A stretch of 64,000 bases of DNA from Thermovibrio sp. (GCA_015490195.1 WFYG01000032.1:17287-81286); one strand, 5' to 3'; numbered from the stretch's first letter, positions 24,862 through 37,050 are shown. Program-made: numbers and translations. Notes: a model not told the origin generated them from the sequence alone.

Positions 24862-25240
24862 TTTTACTCTCCGGAACAAAGTCTATAGCTGCGGAATTTA
24901 TGCAGTAGCGAATGTTCTTTGGAGTGTACCCCTCTCCGAAGAAAACGTGGCCTAAGTGGGCTCCGCACCGAGAGCAGACAACCTCTATACGGTCGTCGGG
25001 GAACTCCTCAGGAACCTCCTTAACGGCTCCGGGAATGGCCTCGTCAAATGAAGGCCAGCCAGAGTAAGAGAGGAACTTGGCAGAGCTCTTAAACAGCGGC
25101 TGACGGCACAGTTTACAGACGTAAACGCCGTTTTCAAAATGGTTCCAGTATTTGTTGTTAAAAGGGGGCTCTGTTCCCTTTCTGAAGATTACCCACTTCT
25201 CAAAGTCTGTCAGGTGGCTGTCGTCAAACCTCTTTTTCAA
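24848..25240 (-). CDS. msrB: Peptide methionine-R-sulfoxide reductase MsrB
   Basis: MsrB reduces methionine-R-sulfoxide in damaged proteins. The ~130-residue protein has the two zinc CxxC pairs (CKLC, CSRC), GWPSFDEA, GAHLGHVF and the catalytic cysteine in RYCINSAA. The start is TTG at 25240, 6 bases after GGAGG; a TTG two codons earlier directly abuts that site and is less likely. It overlaps moaE. A repair enzyme for oxidised methionine in an organism that otherwise looks anaerobic suggests exposure to oxidants. Confidence 0.93.
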   Translation of the reverse strand: MKKRFDDSHLTDFEKWVIFRKGTEPPFNNKYWNHFENGVYVCKLCRQPLFKSSAKFLSYSGWPSFDEAIPGAVKEVPEEFPDDRIEVVCSRCGAHLGHVFFGEGYTPKNIRYCINSAAIDFVPESKSGSD

Positions 25241-25580
25241 GAACAACCTCCTTTTTTATCCGTGAGATGAGTTCCTCAAAGGCGGGAAGGACGTCTGAAC
25301 GGTAGCGACCTGCAACTGCGACAATCATTATGTCGTCTCCAACTTTCAGTTTACCTAAGTTGAGCCACACCTCAACGGCCTCTATCCCCTCTCGGGATTC
25401 AATTTCTGAGATTAACTGCTTCAGTTTCTCCTCGTCATAAGAAAGCTCCATCCCCAAAACTCTCTCGCCAGAACGGGAACTCCCCCTTACAACCCCATTG
25501 TGAACCAGAACCATACCCAGGTTTTCAGGGTTTGAACGCCTCTTTACCCTCTCAACAATCTCATCTAAAGACGGCCTCAT
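25224..25580 (-). CDS. moaE: MoaE-like molybdopterin synthase catalytic subunit
   Basis: MoaE and thiocarboxylated MoaD put the dithiolene sulfurs on molybdopterin. The 118-residue protein has NGVVRGSSRSGERVLGMELSYDEE and a VGDDIMIVAVAGRYRSDV segment typical of the family. The C-terminal catalytic region, usually FWKKE-like, reads here VVLEKEV, so one lysine is kept and the aromatic is lost. The protein is shorter than E. coli MoaE (150). It overlaps mobA by 20 bases; moaD is not in the window. Confidence 0.82.
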   Translation of the reverse strand: MRPSLDEIVERVKRRSNPENLGMVLVHNGVVRGSSRSGERVLGMELSYDEEKLKQLISEIESREGIEAVEVWLNLGKLKVGDDIMIVAVAGRYRSDVLPAFEELISRIKKEVVLEKEV

Positions 25581-26130
25581 AGTAGTCCTCCGGTCTGTTT
25601 ACGTTAATCAGGGAATCTTCCCTGTAGTCAAAGGGTCTGTATATGGAAAAGGGAACTTCTCTTGAGTTAAGGAGTGAGTGGAGTTCCCCAAGCCTGTGTC
25701 TTCCAGACTTTAAAAACTTCTCAACTGTTAAGATGTGGTCCTTCAGAAGGAGAGTAAAGAGGGAGTGAGTTCTTCTACTGTCAGAAAGAACAGCAGGGGG
25801 AATCTGACGGGAAAAGTGGAAAAGAACCTCCTTTCTAACAAGAGGAGTGTCTCCCGGAAGTATTAGAACTTTTCTATAAGTGGCCTCTTTAAGAGCTGTG
25901 TAGATGCCGCAGACCGGAGAGTAGGTGTTAAAGGGTTCTGGAACAACCTTGAGGTTTCTATAACGGCCGATTAAGTGGAAGAAAGAGAGAGGGTTTTTCG
26001 TTACCAACAGGACTTCAGGAAAATCTGTAAGACGGTCAAGAGTGTTCTCTACAAGGAGTTTACCTCTAAAGGGAACAGAGAGTTTGTTTCGGCCGAAGCG
26101 GGAGCTCCTCCCGCCGGCCATAACGGCCAC
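25561..26130 (-). CDS. mobA: Molybdenum cofactor guanylyltransferase MobA
   Basis: MobA links GMP to molybdopterin to give the guanine dinucleotide cofactor used by DMSO-reductase-family enzymes. The 189-residue nucleotidyltransferase has the N-terminal MAGGRSSRFGRNK loop and a GDTPLV metal-binding region near residue 93. Translation starts at GTG 26130 behind GGAGG; the preceding gene ends six bases away. It sits between moaE and the moaC-moaB fusion in a molybdenum cofactor operon. Confidence 0.9.
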   Translation of the reverse strand: MAVMAGGRSSRFGRNKLSVPFRGKLLVENTLDRLTDFPEVLLVTKNPLSFFHLIGRYRNLKVVPEPFNTYSPVCGIYTALKEATYRKVLILPGDTPLVRKEVLFHFSRQIPPAVLSDSRRTHSLFTLLLKDHILTVEKFLKSGRHRLGELHSLLNSREVPFSIYRPFDYREDSLINVNRPEDYYEAVFR

Positions 26131-26135
26131 GGTTA

Positions 26136-27047
26136 TCAGTGGCCACCTCCCTGAGCCATTTTAAGGGCGTGTTTAAAGAGGGGAGCAAAAGTCCTCAGGT
26201 TCTGTTCAACTCCCCTGGAAGAGCCGGGAAAGTTGATAAGAATACAGTTAGGAGAGAGTATTCCCGCCTTTCCGCGGGACATAATAGCTTTTGGAGTAAA
26301 CCTGACCCCTAAAACGTGCATAGCTTCAGAGAAACCTGTCATCTCCTTCTCAAAGAGCTCCTCAGAGGCCTCGGGGGTAACGTCTCTGGGGCTAAAACCT
26401 GTTCCTCCGGTTGTAACGATAACGTTTGCTCCCTGCTCCTTAAACTTAAGAACGGCCTCTTTTATCTTCTCCTTATCGTCTGGAACAACCGTGTAGCCGA
26501 TAACCTCGGCGCCAAACTCCTCCAAAATCTCCTTTGCCAACGGGCCGCTCTTATCTTCCCGCTTGCCGGCAGCTGTTGAGTCTGAAACAGTTATAACGGC
26601 GGCCTTAAGGCCTGAAAGGTCTTCTGCCCAGTCAGACTTCCCTCCGCTCTTGGAGACTAATTTCACCTCCTCAATAACCATATTCTTATCAAAGGCCTTA
26701 CACATATCGTAGACGTTAAGGAGAGCCGTTAAAACGGCGTTCATCGCCTCCACCTCGTAGCCTGTCCGCCAGATTCCCCGAACCTCCGCCTCAACCTCTA
26801 TGTAGTCTTCCCCTGCACGGGTCTTAACCTCTATGTGGTCTATGGGAATAGGGTGGCAGAAGGGCATGAGATCTGCTGTTTTCTTGGCTCCCATTACCCC
26901 AGCAACCTGAGAGACTGAAAGAACGTCTCCCTTTGGAATCTCTCCGTTTAGAATCATCTTTACAGTTTTTGGGGAAAGCCTGATTCTCCCAACGGCTCTA
27001 GCAGTTCTGAGGGTATCAAACTTTGTGGAAACGTCTACGGTTCTCAA
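26136..27047 (-). CDS. moaCB: MoaC-MoaB/MogA fusion protein of molybdopterin synthesis
   Basis: Residues 1-150 are MoaC, the cyclic pyranopterin phosphate synthase acting after MoaA ([50 protein letters not shown]). Residues ~158-303 are a MoaB/MogA domain that adenylylates molybdopterin before metal insertion ([39 protein letters not shown]). The 303-residue length equals both partners with a short linker. The start is TTG at 27047 behind AAGGAGG. It heads the molybdenum operon. Confidence 0.93.
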   Translation of the reverse strand: MRTVDVSTKFDTLRTARAVGRIRLSPKTVKMILNGEIPKGDVLSVSQVAGVMGAKKTADLMPFCHPIPIDHIEVKTRAGEDYIEVEAEVRGIWRTGYEVEAMNAVLTALLNVYDMCKAFDKNMVIEEVKLVSKSGGKSDWAEDLSGLKAAVITVSDSTAAGKREDKSGPLAKEILEEFGAEVIGYTVVPDDKEKIKEAVLKFKEQGANVIVTTGGTGFSPRDVTPEASEELFEKEMTGFSEAMHVLGVRFTPKAIMSRGKAGILSPNCILINFPGSSRGVEQNLRTFAPLFKHALKMAQGGGH

Positions 27048-27113
27048 GGCAACCTCCTTGAAAGGAATGGAAGGAACAGGTTTAATTGTATCAATCTGAC
27101 CGGAGGGAAAAGG

Positions 27114-27786
27114 TTGGACGTCGTAAAAGTGGTAACAGGAGTGGCAGCCCTACTCTCTTTTGCAGGTGGAGTGCTGAGAAGAAAAGAGCTGCTGGGACTC
27201 TCTGCACTGACCGTTTTGGGAGTTCTTGCTTACAGAACCAAACTGTTTGGCTACCCGCCAATCTTTGACGGGTTTGACACGATAGTTCTCTTCTCTGCGG
27301 TATTTGGAGTAACGGCTTTACTCTCAAAGGCCGACCTGAGGCTGGCAGGAGTTGCGGCGGGAGCTCTCCTTTTAGGCACTCTATTTCTGCCGACAGAGGT
27401 TAAGTCCATTCCCCCTATCATCAGAACACCTCTCTTCTTCGTCCATGTTGGGAGCGCTCTAATCTCCTACGCCGTTTTCCTGAGCTGTTCGGTAATAGCC
27501 CTTTTCAGCAAAAAAGCAGAGGTTATAAAACCGTTCAGGTGGGGATTTTTCCTCTTTACGGTTTCGCTGTTTTTCGGAGCTCTCTGGGCTTTTTTAGCGT
27601 GGGGAGAGGTCTTTATGCTTGACCCCAAATCAATATTCTCGGTGGGCTTCTGGCTGTTTACCGCATTTGTTTTCCACTCAGTTTACGACGAGAAACTGAA
27701 GGGTGTCTCAAGGTGGCTTGTCATCTTTAGCGGAATTCTGGTTCTCTTCCTCTTTTTAGGGGTTAACTTCCTGTTTGGAGGAACCC

Positions 27787-27797
<11 letters not shown>
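27114..27797 (+). CDS. ccsA: Cytochrome c biogenesis protein CcsA/CcmC-like
   Basis: A 227-residue integral membrane protein with seven to eight helices and the heme-handling region [16 protein letters not shown] near residue 150, a reduced form of the WWD motif, with histidines at the ends of helices (FVHVG near 113, FVFHSVY near 185). CcsA (system II) moves heme across the membrane and ligates it to apocytochromes c, working with Ccs1/ResB. The start is TTG behind CGGAGGG. The next gene encodes a membrane protein that may be the ResB partner. Confidence 0.8.
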
Positions 27798-30600
<2,803 letters not shown>

Positions 30601-30613
30601 AAAATAAAAATCA

Positions 30614-30645
30614 TTAACATTTTTCCTGAAAACCTAATTTAAAAT
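30614..30645 (+). promoter_or_regulatory. Possible promoter of the DUF2853/HEPN cluster
   Basis: The AT-rich stretch between ligA and the next gene has TTAACA at 30614-30619 and overlapping -10 candidates TAATTT (30635) and TAAAAT (30640-30645), none at ideal spacing. A strong ribosome site (AAAGGGGG) precedes ATG 30680. It is supported mainly by base composition and position. Confidence 0.25.
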
Positions 30646-30679
30646 AAGAACTTGAATTAAGAATAAAGGGGGAAGTACT

Positions 30680-31021
30680 ATGAGCAAACTTGACGAGAAG
30701 ATTGCTCTCTACAAGGAAACGGCAAAAAAGCTGAAATTGAATCTCAGCGATGAGTTAATTGAAGCCGTTACAAGAGGACTAGGACCTTCAATCTACAACA
30801 GGGATTCTGAAACAGTAGCCTGCTCCGATAAATCAGAACTTGAAAGATTAAGGGAAAACTTCCTTAAGAAAAAACTGGGATTAAAAGAACCAGATGAAGT
30901 TTTAGACAGAGCAATAGAAGAAGTCTGCCACGAACTTAAAGAACTCAACAGGAAGTACAGAGCACTTTTTTACGCGCTCCTTGCAAAGAAGTTTAAGAAG
31001 GAGAACGTCTACCTTAAGTAA
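30680..31021 (+). CDS. DUF2853 family protein
   Basis: 113 residues, all helical and highly charged, with the DUF2853 hallmark near residue 33 (GLGPSIYNRDSETVA) followed by NFLKKKLGL and a C-terminal KYRALFYALLAKKF segment. Function of this family is unknown. It begins a three-gene plus-strand cluster four bases before the HEPN gene. Usual members are about 100-115 residues, so it appears intact. Confidence 0.75.
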   Translation: MSKLDEKIALYKETAKKLKLNLSDELIEAVTRGLGPSIYNRDSETVACSDKSELERLRENFLKKKLGLKEPDEVLDRAIEEVCHELKELNRKYRALFYALLAKKFKKENVYLK

Positions 31022-31024
31022 GAA

Positions 31025-31435
31025 ATGCACCGGCTAAACCGGAACTTCTTGAAAAAGGCAAAGAGAAGGCTGGAAACGGCAAGGCTGGCGTTTACTATGG
31101 GGTACGTTTGCTCCTCCTGTTCAAACTGTTACTACGCCCTTTTCAATCTTATGCAGTCTGTCGTTGGGGAACCTCCGGACGGGAGCTGGAGCCACGGCGG
31201 GCTGCCTAAAGCCTTTACAAAAGTAGTTTACAAGAATCGCATTCTATCTAAAGATGAAATTAAAGGTATAGTTAAGACATGTGAACAACTGTATGCTCTA
31301 AGGAAACTTGCGGACTACTATGATACGATTCTAGAATCGTCTGAAGAAGAGAAAGGAAAGGTTAAAAATTACACGATTAAAGTTGAGAGACTGCTAAATC
31401 TGATAGAGGAAGCTTACAGTGAACTGGAAGTCTAA
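31025..31435 (+). CDS. HEPN-domain protein
   Basis: 136 residues with the HEPN helical pattern: NFLKKAKRRLETARLAF, then CYYALFNLMQSVVG, then LRKLADYYDTILE and a final helix KVERLLNLIEEAY. The closing R-x3-DYY motif is typical of the HEPN proteins that pair with minimal nucleotidyltransferases, but the R-x4-6-H RNase motif has Asp where His is expected (RKLADYYD), so nuclease activity is doubtful. Four cysteines cluster at about 29-36 (CSSCSNC). It overlaps the next gene by 17 bases. The pair may be a toxin-antitoxin-like or defence module; this is inference. Confidence 0.72.
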   Translation: MHRLNRNFLKKAKRRLETARLAFTMGYVCSSCSNCYYALFNLMQSVVGEPPDGSWSHGGLPKAFTKVVYKNRILSKDEIKGIVKTCEQLYALRKLADYYDTILESSEEEKGKVKNYTIKVERLLNLIEEAYSELEV

Positions 31436-31832
31436 GAGAGTAACCAGTTTAGGTGAAAAGTTCCTTTCAAAGCTCAAAAACAGAACCCGGTACATAGACG
31501 AAGTCTTAAAAATCAAGATATTTCCGGTCTCAGTATCTGGAAAAGAAGACATTGATGTTTTAATTAAATTCATAGCTTGTCGGCCTCTATCTGTAAATCT
31601 AATGGAGAAGATTGCAGAAGCAGTTTCTGAGGCAAAGTGGGAAGTCTTTGAAGAATCCGGAGAACTGCCTGCCGTTGAGTGGGAGATAAAAAGAGTAAAC
31701 AGAAGCTCCCAACCTCGCTGGAAAATCCAAAAGTATAGAATAAGTTCCAGGAGGAAGAAGAGAATTCATATGCGCCGGAGCGGGAAAGCCGTTCTAAGGT
31801 CTGAAAGTTTATCCCTCTTCCGAAAACCCTAA
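31419..31832 (+). CDS. Degenerate minimal-nucleotidyltransferase-like protein paired with HEPN
   Basis: 137 residues read from GTG 31419. The first ~90 residues contain VSGKEDIDVLIKF, which resembles the DID metal motif of minimal nucleotidyltransferases, but the preceding GS-x-RG loop is absent. The last ~45 residues (after EWEIKRVNR) are Arg/Ser/Lys-rich and low in complexity, unlike the family, and could be the result of a frameshift. Position right after a HEPN gene is where an MNT partner is expected. The end overlaps the convergent ABC permease gene by 4 bases. Identity is tentative. Confidence 0.45.
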   Translation: MNWKSKRVTSLGEKFLSKLKNRTRYIDEVLKIKIFPVSVSGKEDIDVLIKFIACRPLSVNLMEKIAEAVSEAKWEVFEESGELPAVEWEIKRVNRSSQPRWKIQKYRISSRRKKRIHMRRSGKAVLRSESLSLFRKP

Positions 31833-32920
31833 ATTCGGCGAACCATGAAATAGTTACCGAGGGCAAAGAGAGCTCCCCCCTGCAGCGTAAGTGCGACTAT
31901 GTCTGAGGTAAGTTCTTTTAGAGGAACCCCCTTTATAGCTATGGCGAGAGCTCCGTCTATGTAGTACTTGAGGGGTGAGAGGACTGAGAGCCACTGGAGG
32001 AGTTTAGGCATAGCCTCAATGGGAGTCCAGTTTCCAGAGAGGTAGAGGATGGGAATCAAAATGAGAATTGTTAGCTGAGAGACCTGAAGCATGTTCTCAG
32101 AGAGGGAAGCGATAAACATAGAGAGACCGGAAGCTGTAAAAACGTAAAGGAGAGTTAGAAAGAGGAAGTCCAACTCACTCCCCTTGAAGGGAACAGAGAC
32201 GACCCTCTCAATTGTGAAGAAAAGGGCAAAAGCCGAAAAAGAGAGAACTATAAGCCCCATAGCAACAGACTTTGCAACCATAAAAACTATGTTCGGGAGA
32301 GGAGAAATCGTAAGCATCTCTATGTTTCCTCTCTCTTTCTCAAGAACGACGGCAGCGGCAGGGAGAAGAAGGAGAAACAGAGTTATAACCGTCATAAGCT
32401 CTGAGTAGGCCATAAAGAGCTTACTTGAACAGTTCTGGTTAAAGTAAACCCTTGGAACAACCTTTATAGGAGGCCTAAAGAAGTTCCCGGTTATGAAGTT
32501 GTAAATTATCTGCGTAGCGTACGCGGAAAAGAGGTAGCTTGAGGAAACCTCCGCTCCGTTCACTATAAGAGCTATCTCCGTTTTATCTCCCCGTTTTAGA
32601 TTTTTCTCAAACTTAAAGGGGATTCTGATAACTCCAACGGCTTCATCTTTAAGGAGAACTCTTTCCACGTCTCTGTCTGAGAGGAGGTAGCCTTTAAACT
32701 GGAAGTAGGGAAGAGGAAACCGGGAAAGGAGCTCCCTTGAGGAATAGGAAAGATCGTAGTCTTCTGCGTAGAAAGGGGCGTTTTTAAGGGTAAGGTCTAT
32801 ACCGGTAGAGGCAAGATAGATGTCTAAAGTAAAGGCGTAAACGGCAAAGAGAAGAAGCCCTCTGTTTCGGAAAAACTGAACTATCTCTTTGTAAAAAAGC
32901 GTAAAGAAGCTGAAACTCAT
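31829..32920 (-). CDS. ABC-2 type exporter permease (YbhR-like, second subunit)
   Basis: 363 residues with one N-terminal helix (about 20-38), a periplasmic domain of about 130 residues, and five C-terminal helices between about 175 and 360, the ABC2_membrane_3 layout of YbhR/YbhS. ATGA overlap couples it to the previous permease gene. Together with the tandem ATPase, the HlyD-type lipoprotein and TolC it completes a tripartite ABC efflux pump. Confidence 0.88.
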   Translation of the reverse strand: MSFSFFTLFYKEIVQFFRNRGLLLFAVYAFTLDIYLASTGIDLTLKNAPFYAEDYDLSYSSRELLSRFPLPYFQFKGYLLSDRDVERVLLKDEAVGVIRIPFKFEKNLKRGDKTEIALIVNGAEVSSSYLFSAYATQIIYNFITGNFFRPPIKVVPRVYFNQNCSSKLFMAYSELMTVITLFLLLLPAAAVVLEKERGNIEMLTISPLPNIVFMVAKSVAMGLIVLSFSAFALFFTIERVVSVPFKGSELDFLFLTLLYVFTASGLSMFIASLSENMLQVSQLTILILIPILYLSGNWTPIEAMPKLLQWLSVLSPLKYYIDGALAIAIKGVPLKELTSDIVALTLQGGALFALGNYFMVRRI

Positions 32921-34032
32921 CTCTCCCTCTTTTTAAAGAGCAGGTAGTTAAGTCCGAAAAGGAGCGTAAAGAAGGCTAAAAGAGTCAGAAGGTCTGGAAC
33001 AAGGTAGCTAAAAGGAGCAGCCTTAAAGTAGATGTTCTTCAGGAGTCTCATGTAGTAAAAGGTGGGAATAAGGTGAGAAACGATCAACGCCTCCCTTCCC
33101 ATAGAGGAGATTGGGGTTAGATAACCGGTGTAGAGGATAGAGGGAACTACTGTGAGGATAACCGTTCCTATAAACGCTGCAGCCTGTGAGGAGAAGAAGA
33201 CAGAGAGAAGAAGGCCGAAAGCCGTTGAAACCGCAGTAAACATCAGGGAACTGAAGACGAGAAGCAGAAGACTCCCTTTCAAGGGAACCTGAAAGAGGAA
33301 GAGGAGAATAGAGAGCAGAACGGCAAGATTAAAGATTGAAACGATAAAACCAGAAAGGAGTTTTCCGGTAAGGTATTCAAACTTACCGATTGACGACACG
33401 TAGACGTTGTAGATGGATCCCGACTCTTTTTCTTTAACTATCAGGAGAGCTGAGAAGACAGCAGGAGCTATGGCAAGGACAACTGCAAGAGTTCCAACAG
33501 CTACAACGTAGTCTTGGTTGAGGGACTCGTTGAACCAGTACCTGGGTTCAACCGAAACGGGGAGCTCCACCCCCCTCCTCTTTGCAATCTTCAGGTTTTC
33601 CAGTGAGACAATTGCGTTAACATAGTTCTTTATAACCTCGGCTCTGTAGGGGAAAGTTCCGTCTACAAGAAGCTGAAAGGCAGCGTGCCCCTTTTTAAAC
33701 TCCTTCTCAAAGTTGAAAGGAAAGACGAGAGCTCCCCTAACGTCTCCAAAGGTTAAGGCTCTGTCAAGCTCTCTCTCTGAGGAGAAGTAATGCTTCACGT
33801 AAAAGTACTCGCCGTTTGACGTGAGTTTTGAGACAACCTCCCTTGAGAGGTAGGATTTGCTGAAGTCAAGAACTCCGAGGGGAACGTGTTTAATCTCAAG
33901 TTTCAGACCGTACCCGAAAACCAGCATCATAGAGAGGGGAACGGCAAAAACAGTAATAAGCGATATCCTGTCCCTGAGAAGCTCTTTAATCTCCTTCTTA
34001 ACTACAGATAGAATTCTCTTCAGGCTAAACAT
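32917..34032 (-). CDS. ABC-2 type exporter permease (YbhS-like, first subunit)
   Basis: About 371 residues with an N-terminal cytoplasmic helix and first membrane segment (ISLITVFAVPLSMMLVFGYGL), a periplasmic domain, and five later helices, ABC2_membrane_3 family. The ATG at 34032 overlaps the ATPase stop by 8 bases and gives the typical MFSLKRILSVVKKEIKEL start; an upstream TTG (34053) would add seven Cys-rich residues and is less likely. It should pair with the next gene as a heterodimer. Confidence 0.87.
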   Translation of the reverse strand: MFSLKRILSVVKKEIKELLRDRISLITVFAVPLSMMLVFGYGLKLEIKHVPLGVLDFSKSYLSREVVSKLTSNGEYFYVKHYFSSERELDRALTFGDVRGALVFPFNFEKEFKKGHAAFQLLVDGTFPYRAEVIKNYVNAIVSLENLKIAKRRGVELPVSVEPRYWFNESLNQDYVVAVGTLAVVLAIAPAVFSALLIVKEKESGSIYNVYVSSIGKFEYLTGKLLSGFIVSIFNLAVLLSILLFLFQVPLKGSLLLLVFSSLMFTAVSTAFGLLLSVFFSSQAAAFIGTVILTVVPSILYTGYLTPISSMGREALIVSHLIPTFYYMRLLKNIYFKAAPFSYLVPDLLTLLAFFTLLFGLNYLLFKKRER

Positions 34033-35881
34033 TTTCAAGCACCCTGAACACAAACACGTCTTCCATGGTTATTCGGGAAGGTTTTAAGGCTCTGAAGGGA
34101 ACGCCAAGCTCTCTGAGAAGGTTTTCGGTCACAGGCTCTTTTGAGTAAACCTTTACTTTCCTGCCGAAAAGTGCCGTTTTAAACCCTCTCTCTTTGAGGA
34201 ACTCCTCTGTCTCAAAGGGTGAGTCGGTATAGATGAGGTAGGCGTTTCCGAGGGTTTCTCTGAGCTCTTCTTTTAAACGGCGGGGAGCTCCTACAGCAAC
34301 GGCCTTCCCTCTGTTCATAAGGAGAACTCTGTCGCAGTATTCGGCCTCGTCCATGTAGTGGGTGGTTACAAGAACGGTAACTCCGAACTCCTTTGAGAGC
34401 TCCCTTATAACCTGCCAGAAAACGTCCCTTTCCACAGGGTCAACGCCTGAGGTGGGCTCGTCTAAAAAGAGAATCGGTGGGGAGTGGAGGAGAGCTGAAA
34501 GGAGGGCAACCCGCTGTTTTATGCCTAAAGGTAGTTCTGAAACCAGAAGATTGAGAAATCGATTAAGCTCAAAAATGGGTGCAACTTGAAAAACAATTGA
34601 TCTAACGGTATTTTGGGAAATTCCGTAAACGTTCCCCCAGTAGATTAAATTCTCAAAGACGGTAAGGTCGTGGTAAAGGGAGAACTTTTGAGAGGTGTAA
34701 CCTATAAGCTTTTTCACATCTCTACCTACAGGTTTTCCTGCAACGAGAATTCTCCCAGAAGTGGGCCTGTAGAGTCCGAGAATCGTTTTTATCAGCGTGG
34801 TTTTACCTGCACCGTTGGGGCCTAAAAGACCGAAAATCTCTCCCCGTTTTACTCTAAAGGAAACGCCGTCAACTGCCGTAAAGTTTCCAAACTTTTTAAC
34901 TACCCTGTCAACTACAACGGCCTCTTCGGGAACGGAGACTGCAGGCTTGAAGAGGGGAGGGAGCTCCACCCTTCTAAGACCCACCCTTTCAACAAAGAGG
35001 TCTTCAAGATCAGGGTCAACCGGTTCTGCAGAGAAACCCAACCTCTCCTGAAGGGCTTTGAAGTCAGAGAGCTTATTCTGTGGAACAACAACTCTTACAA
35101 TGTCCCCTTTCAGCCTGGGAGTGTTCGTTATCTTCCAGAGTTCCCTGTAAACCTTGTATATCTCTTTAGCTTTAACGACAAAAACGGGAGAGGTAGTGCT
35201 TACAACCTCATCGTAAGAGCCGGAGACTATTGACTTTCCGCTCTTCATCAAAAGGAGCTCCGTTCCCCTTTCGGCCTCGTCCATGTATGAGGTTGAGAGG
35301 AGAACTGTCTGTCCTTCTCTGTTAAAGGAGTAGAGGAGCCTCCATATCTCCCGACGGGAAACAGGGTCAACTCCTGTTGTGGGTTCGTCTAAAACCAGGA
35401 GCTCCGGTTTATGAATGAGGATACAGCACAGAGAGAGCTTCTGCATCATTCCGCCGGAGAGCTTTCCGGCAGGGCGGTCTCTGAACTCCCACAAACCTGT
35501 GGTTTTTAAGAGGAGCTCCTTTCTCCTCTCCCTCTCTTTTCTGTTAACGCCGTAGAGGTCTGCAAAGAAATCAACGTTCTCTTCCACAGAGAGCTTTTTG
35601 TAGAGGTTCTGCCCCAAACCCTGAGGCATGAAGGATATCTTCTCCTTTACAGGCTCAAAGGCTCTATCGTCGTTGGGGTCAACGCCAAAAGTTAGAAGTC
35701 TGCCGGAGTCGTACCTTAAAACTCCGCAGACGGCCTTAAAGGTAGAGGACTTACCGGCTCCGTCGGGACCTATAAAGATGTAGATGTCTCCGCTGTCAAC
35801 CGTAAAGGAGAGGCCATCTACAGCGACAGTTTTCCCCTTTCTGTAGGTTATCCTCAGGTTTTCACACTCAACAGGTCTCAT
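34025..35881 (-). CDS. Tandem ABC ATPase of an ABC-2 exporter (YbhF-like)
   Basis: 618 residues made of two nucleotide-binding domains: the first (about 1-220) with GPDGAGKSST, LSGGMMQK and LLVLDEPTTGVDP; the second (about 310-540) with GPNGAGKTT, an altered signature LPLGIKQR in place of LSGG, and LFLDEPTSGVDP. This tandem fusion with unequal signatures is the YbhF pattern. The ~90-residue linker holds a DLEDLFVE segment. It is coupled to the HlyD gene by an ATGA overlap. Confidence 0.92.
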   Translation of the reverse strand: MRPVECENLRITYRKGKTVAVDGLSFTVDSGDIYIFIGPDGAGKSSTFKAVCGVLRYDSGRLLTFGVDPNDDRAFEPVKEKISFMPQGLGQNLYKKLSVEENVDFFADLYGVNRKERERRKELLLKTTGLWEFRDRPAGKLSGGMMQKLSLCCILIHKPELLVLDEPTTGVDPVSRREIWRLLYSFNREGQTVLLSTSYMDEAERGTELLLMKSGKSIVSGSYDEVVSTTSPVFVVKAKEIYKVYRELWKITNTPRLKGDIVRVVVPQNKLSDFKALQERLGFSAEPVDPDLEDLFVERVGLRRVELPPLFKPAVSVPEEAVVVDRVVKKFGNFTAVDGVSFRVKRGEIFGLLGPNGAGKTTLIKTILGLYRPTSGRILVAGKPVGRDVKKLIGYTSQKFSLYHDLTVFENLIYWGNVYGISQNTVRSIVFQVAPIFELNRFLNLLVSELPLGIKQRVALLSALLHSPPILFLDEPTSGVDPVERDVFWQVIRELSKEFGVTVLVTTHYMDEAEYCDRVLLMNRGKAVAVGAPRRLKEELRETLGNAYLIYTDSPFETEEFLKERGFKTALFGRKVKVYSKEPVTENLLRELGVPFRALKPSRITMEDVFVFRVLENV

Positions 35882-37050
35882 CTCTCCCCTAACGGAATGT
35901 AGCAGTCTGCCGGCATTCCCGGCTTTAAAACGTGGTTGGGGTTCTCAAGAAGCTTTAGTTTGACTTTAAAGACCTCTTTAACTCTCTCCTCTTTCGTCTG
36001 GACCTCTTTAGGCGTAAACTCTGCCTGTGAAGCGATAAAAATGACAACGACAGGAAATTTCTTGCCGGGGTATGCGTCAACCGTTACGTAACCTTTCTGA
36101 CCAAGGTGGATAAGGCCAACTTTCGGTTCAGGTATGTAACCTTCAAAGTAGAGGTTATCAAGGTTGTAAAGGGTAAAGAGCTTCTGTCCGGGAGCAACAA
36201 CCTCTCCGGGCTCAACCAGCTTCTCTGTAACAGTTCCCGCAATCGGAGAGGTTATCTTGAGGTTGTTAAGAACCGCCTTAACTCTATCAACAACGGCTTT
36301 TGAGGCAGTCGCTCTACTCCTGTAGGCCGCCACCTCTTTCTCCTTGGCTTTAACGGTGCTCTCAAGTGCTTTAACCTCCCTCTCCAAAGAGAGAACTTCC
36401 TTTTTTCTGTTCTCTGAAAGGACTACCTCTTTTTTAGCTGCTGAAAGGCGGGAGCGGGCGGCTTTCAGAGCATCTTCAGCGGCGGTAAGGTCGGCCCTCG
36501 CAACCTGGTAGGCCAGTTCAACCTGGTCAAACTGGCTCTCAGAAATTACTCTCCGCCGGTACAGTTTCTCATACCTTACGTAGTCTCTGAGTGCCTTTCT
36601 GTACGCCGCTTTCGCCTTCTCAACGGCAGCCTGTGCTGAAAGGAGCTGTGCTTCAGCCGCTTTTACTCTGTCTTTAGCAGTCCCAATTCCAAGGTTTACC
36701 GCCCTTTTAAGTTCAGAGAGTTTAAACCTGAGAGCGGCAAGTTTTTCCCTATAGTAGGAGAGTTCCTCCTCCTTTGCATTCAGAGCGGCAAGTGATGCTC
36801 TGTAGCTGGCTTCCACCTGATTCAGCTCTGCCTTTACCTCCTTTGAGTCAAGAAGGGCTAAGAGCTCCCCCTTTTTTACGCTGTCTCCTTCGTCATGGTA
36901 AACGGCAACTACCTTTCCTCCGTACTTTGTTCCAACATCGTACTGGTCTCCCTCTATTCGGCCGTTAAGGTAGATGGTGTTCTCTCCCTTCTGGTTAAAA
37001 CAGCCGGGAAAAAGGAGAAGGAGAGATATCAAAAGGTAAAAAGCTCTCAT
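35878..37050 (-). CDS. HlyD-family membrane-fusion lipoprotein of the ABC-2 exporter (YbhG-like)
   Basis: 390 residues with a lipoprotein signal ending LFPGC (lipid-bearing Cys17), a biotinyl-lipoyl-like half (GGKVVAVYHDEGDSVKKGELLALLD), a long coiled-coil hairpin from about 75 to 245 rich in Ala/Lys/Glu, the second lipoyl half (LKITSPIAGTVTEKLVEPGEVV) and a beta-barrel domain. It should bridge the inner-membrane permeases to the TolC-like channel encoded upstream. The length of the hairpin is greater than in AcrA, as in YbhG/MacA types. Confidence 0.9.
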   Translation of the reverse strand: MRAFYLLISLLLLFPGCFNQKGENTIYLNGRIEGDQYDVGTKYGGKVVAVYHDEGDSVKKGELLALLDSKEVKAELNQVEASYRASLAALNAKEEELSYYREKLAALRFKLSELKRAVNLGIGTAKDRVKAAEAQLLSAQAAVEKAKAAYRKALRDYVRYEKLYRRRVISESQFDQVELAYQVARADLTAAEDALKAARSRLSAAKKEVVLSENRKKEVLSLEREVKALESTVKAKEKEVAAYRSRATASKAVVDRVKAVLNNLKITSPIAGTVTEKLVEPGEVVAPGQKLFTLYNLDNLYFEGYIPEPKVGLIHLGQKGYVTVDAYPGKKFPVVVIFIASQAEFTPKEVQTKEERVKEVFKVKLKLLENPNHVLKPGMPADCYIPLGER

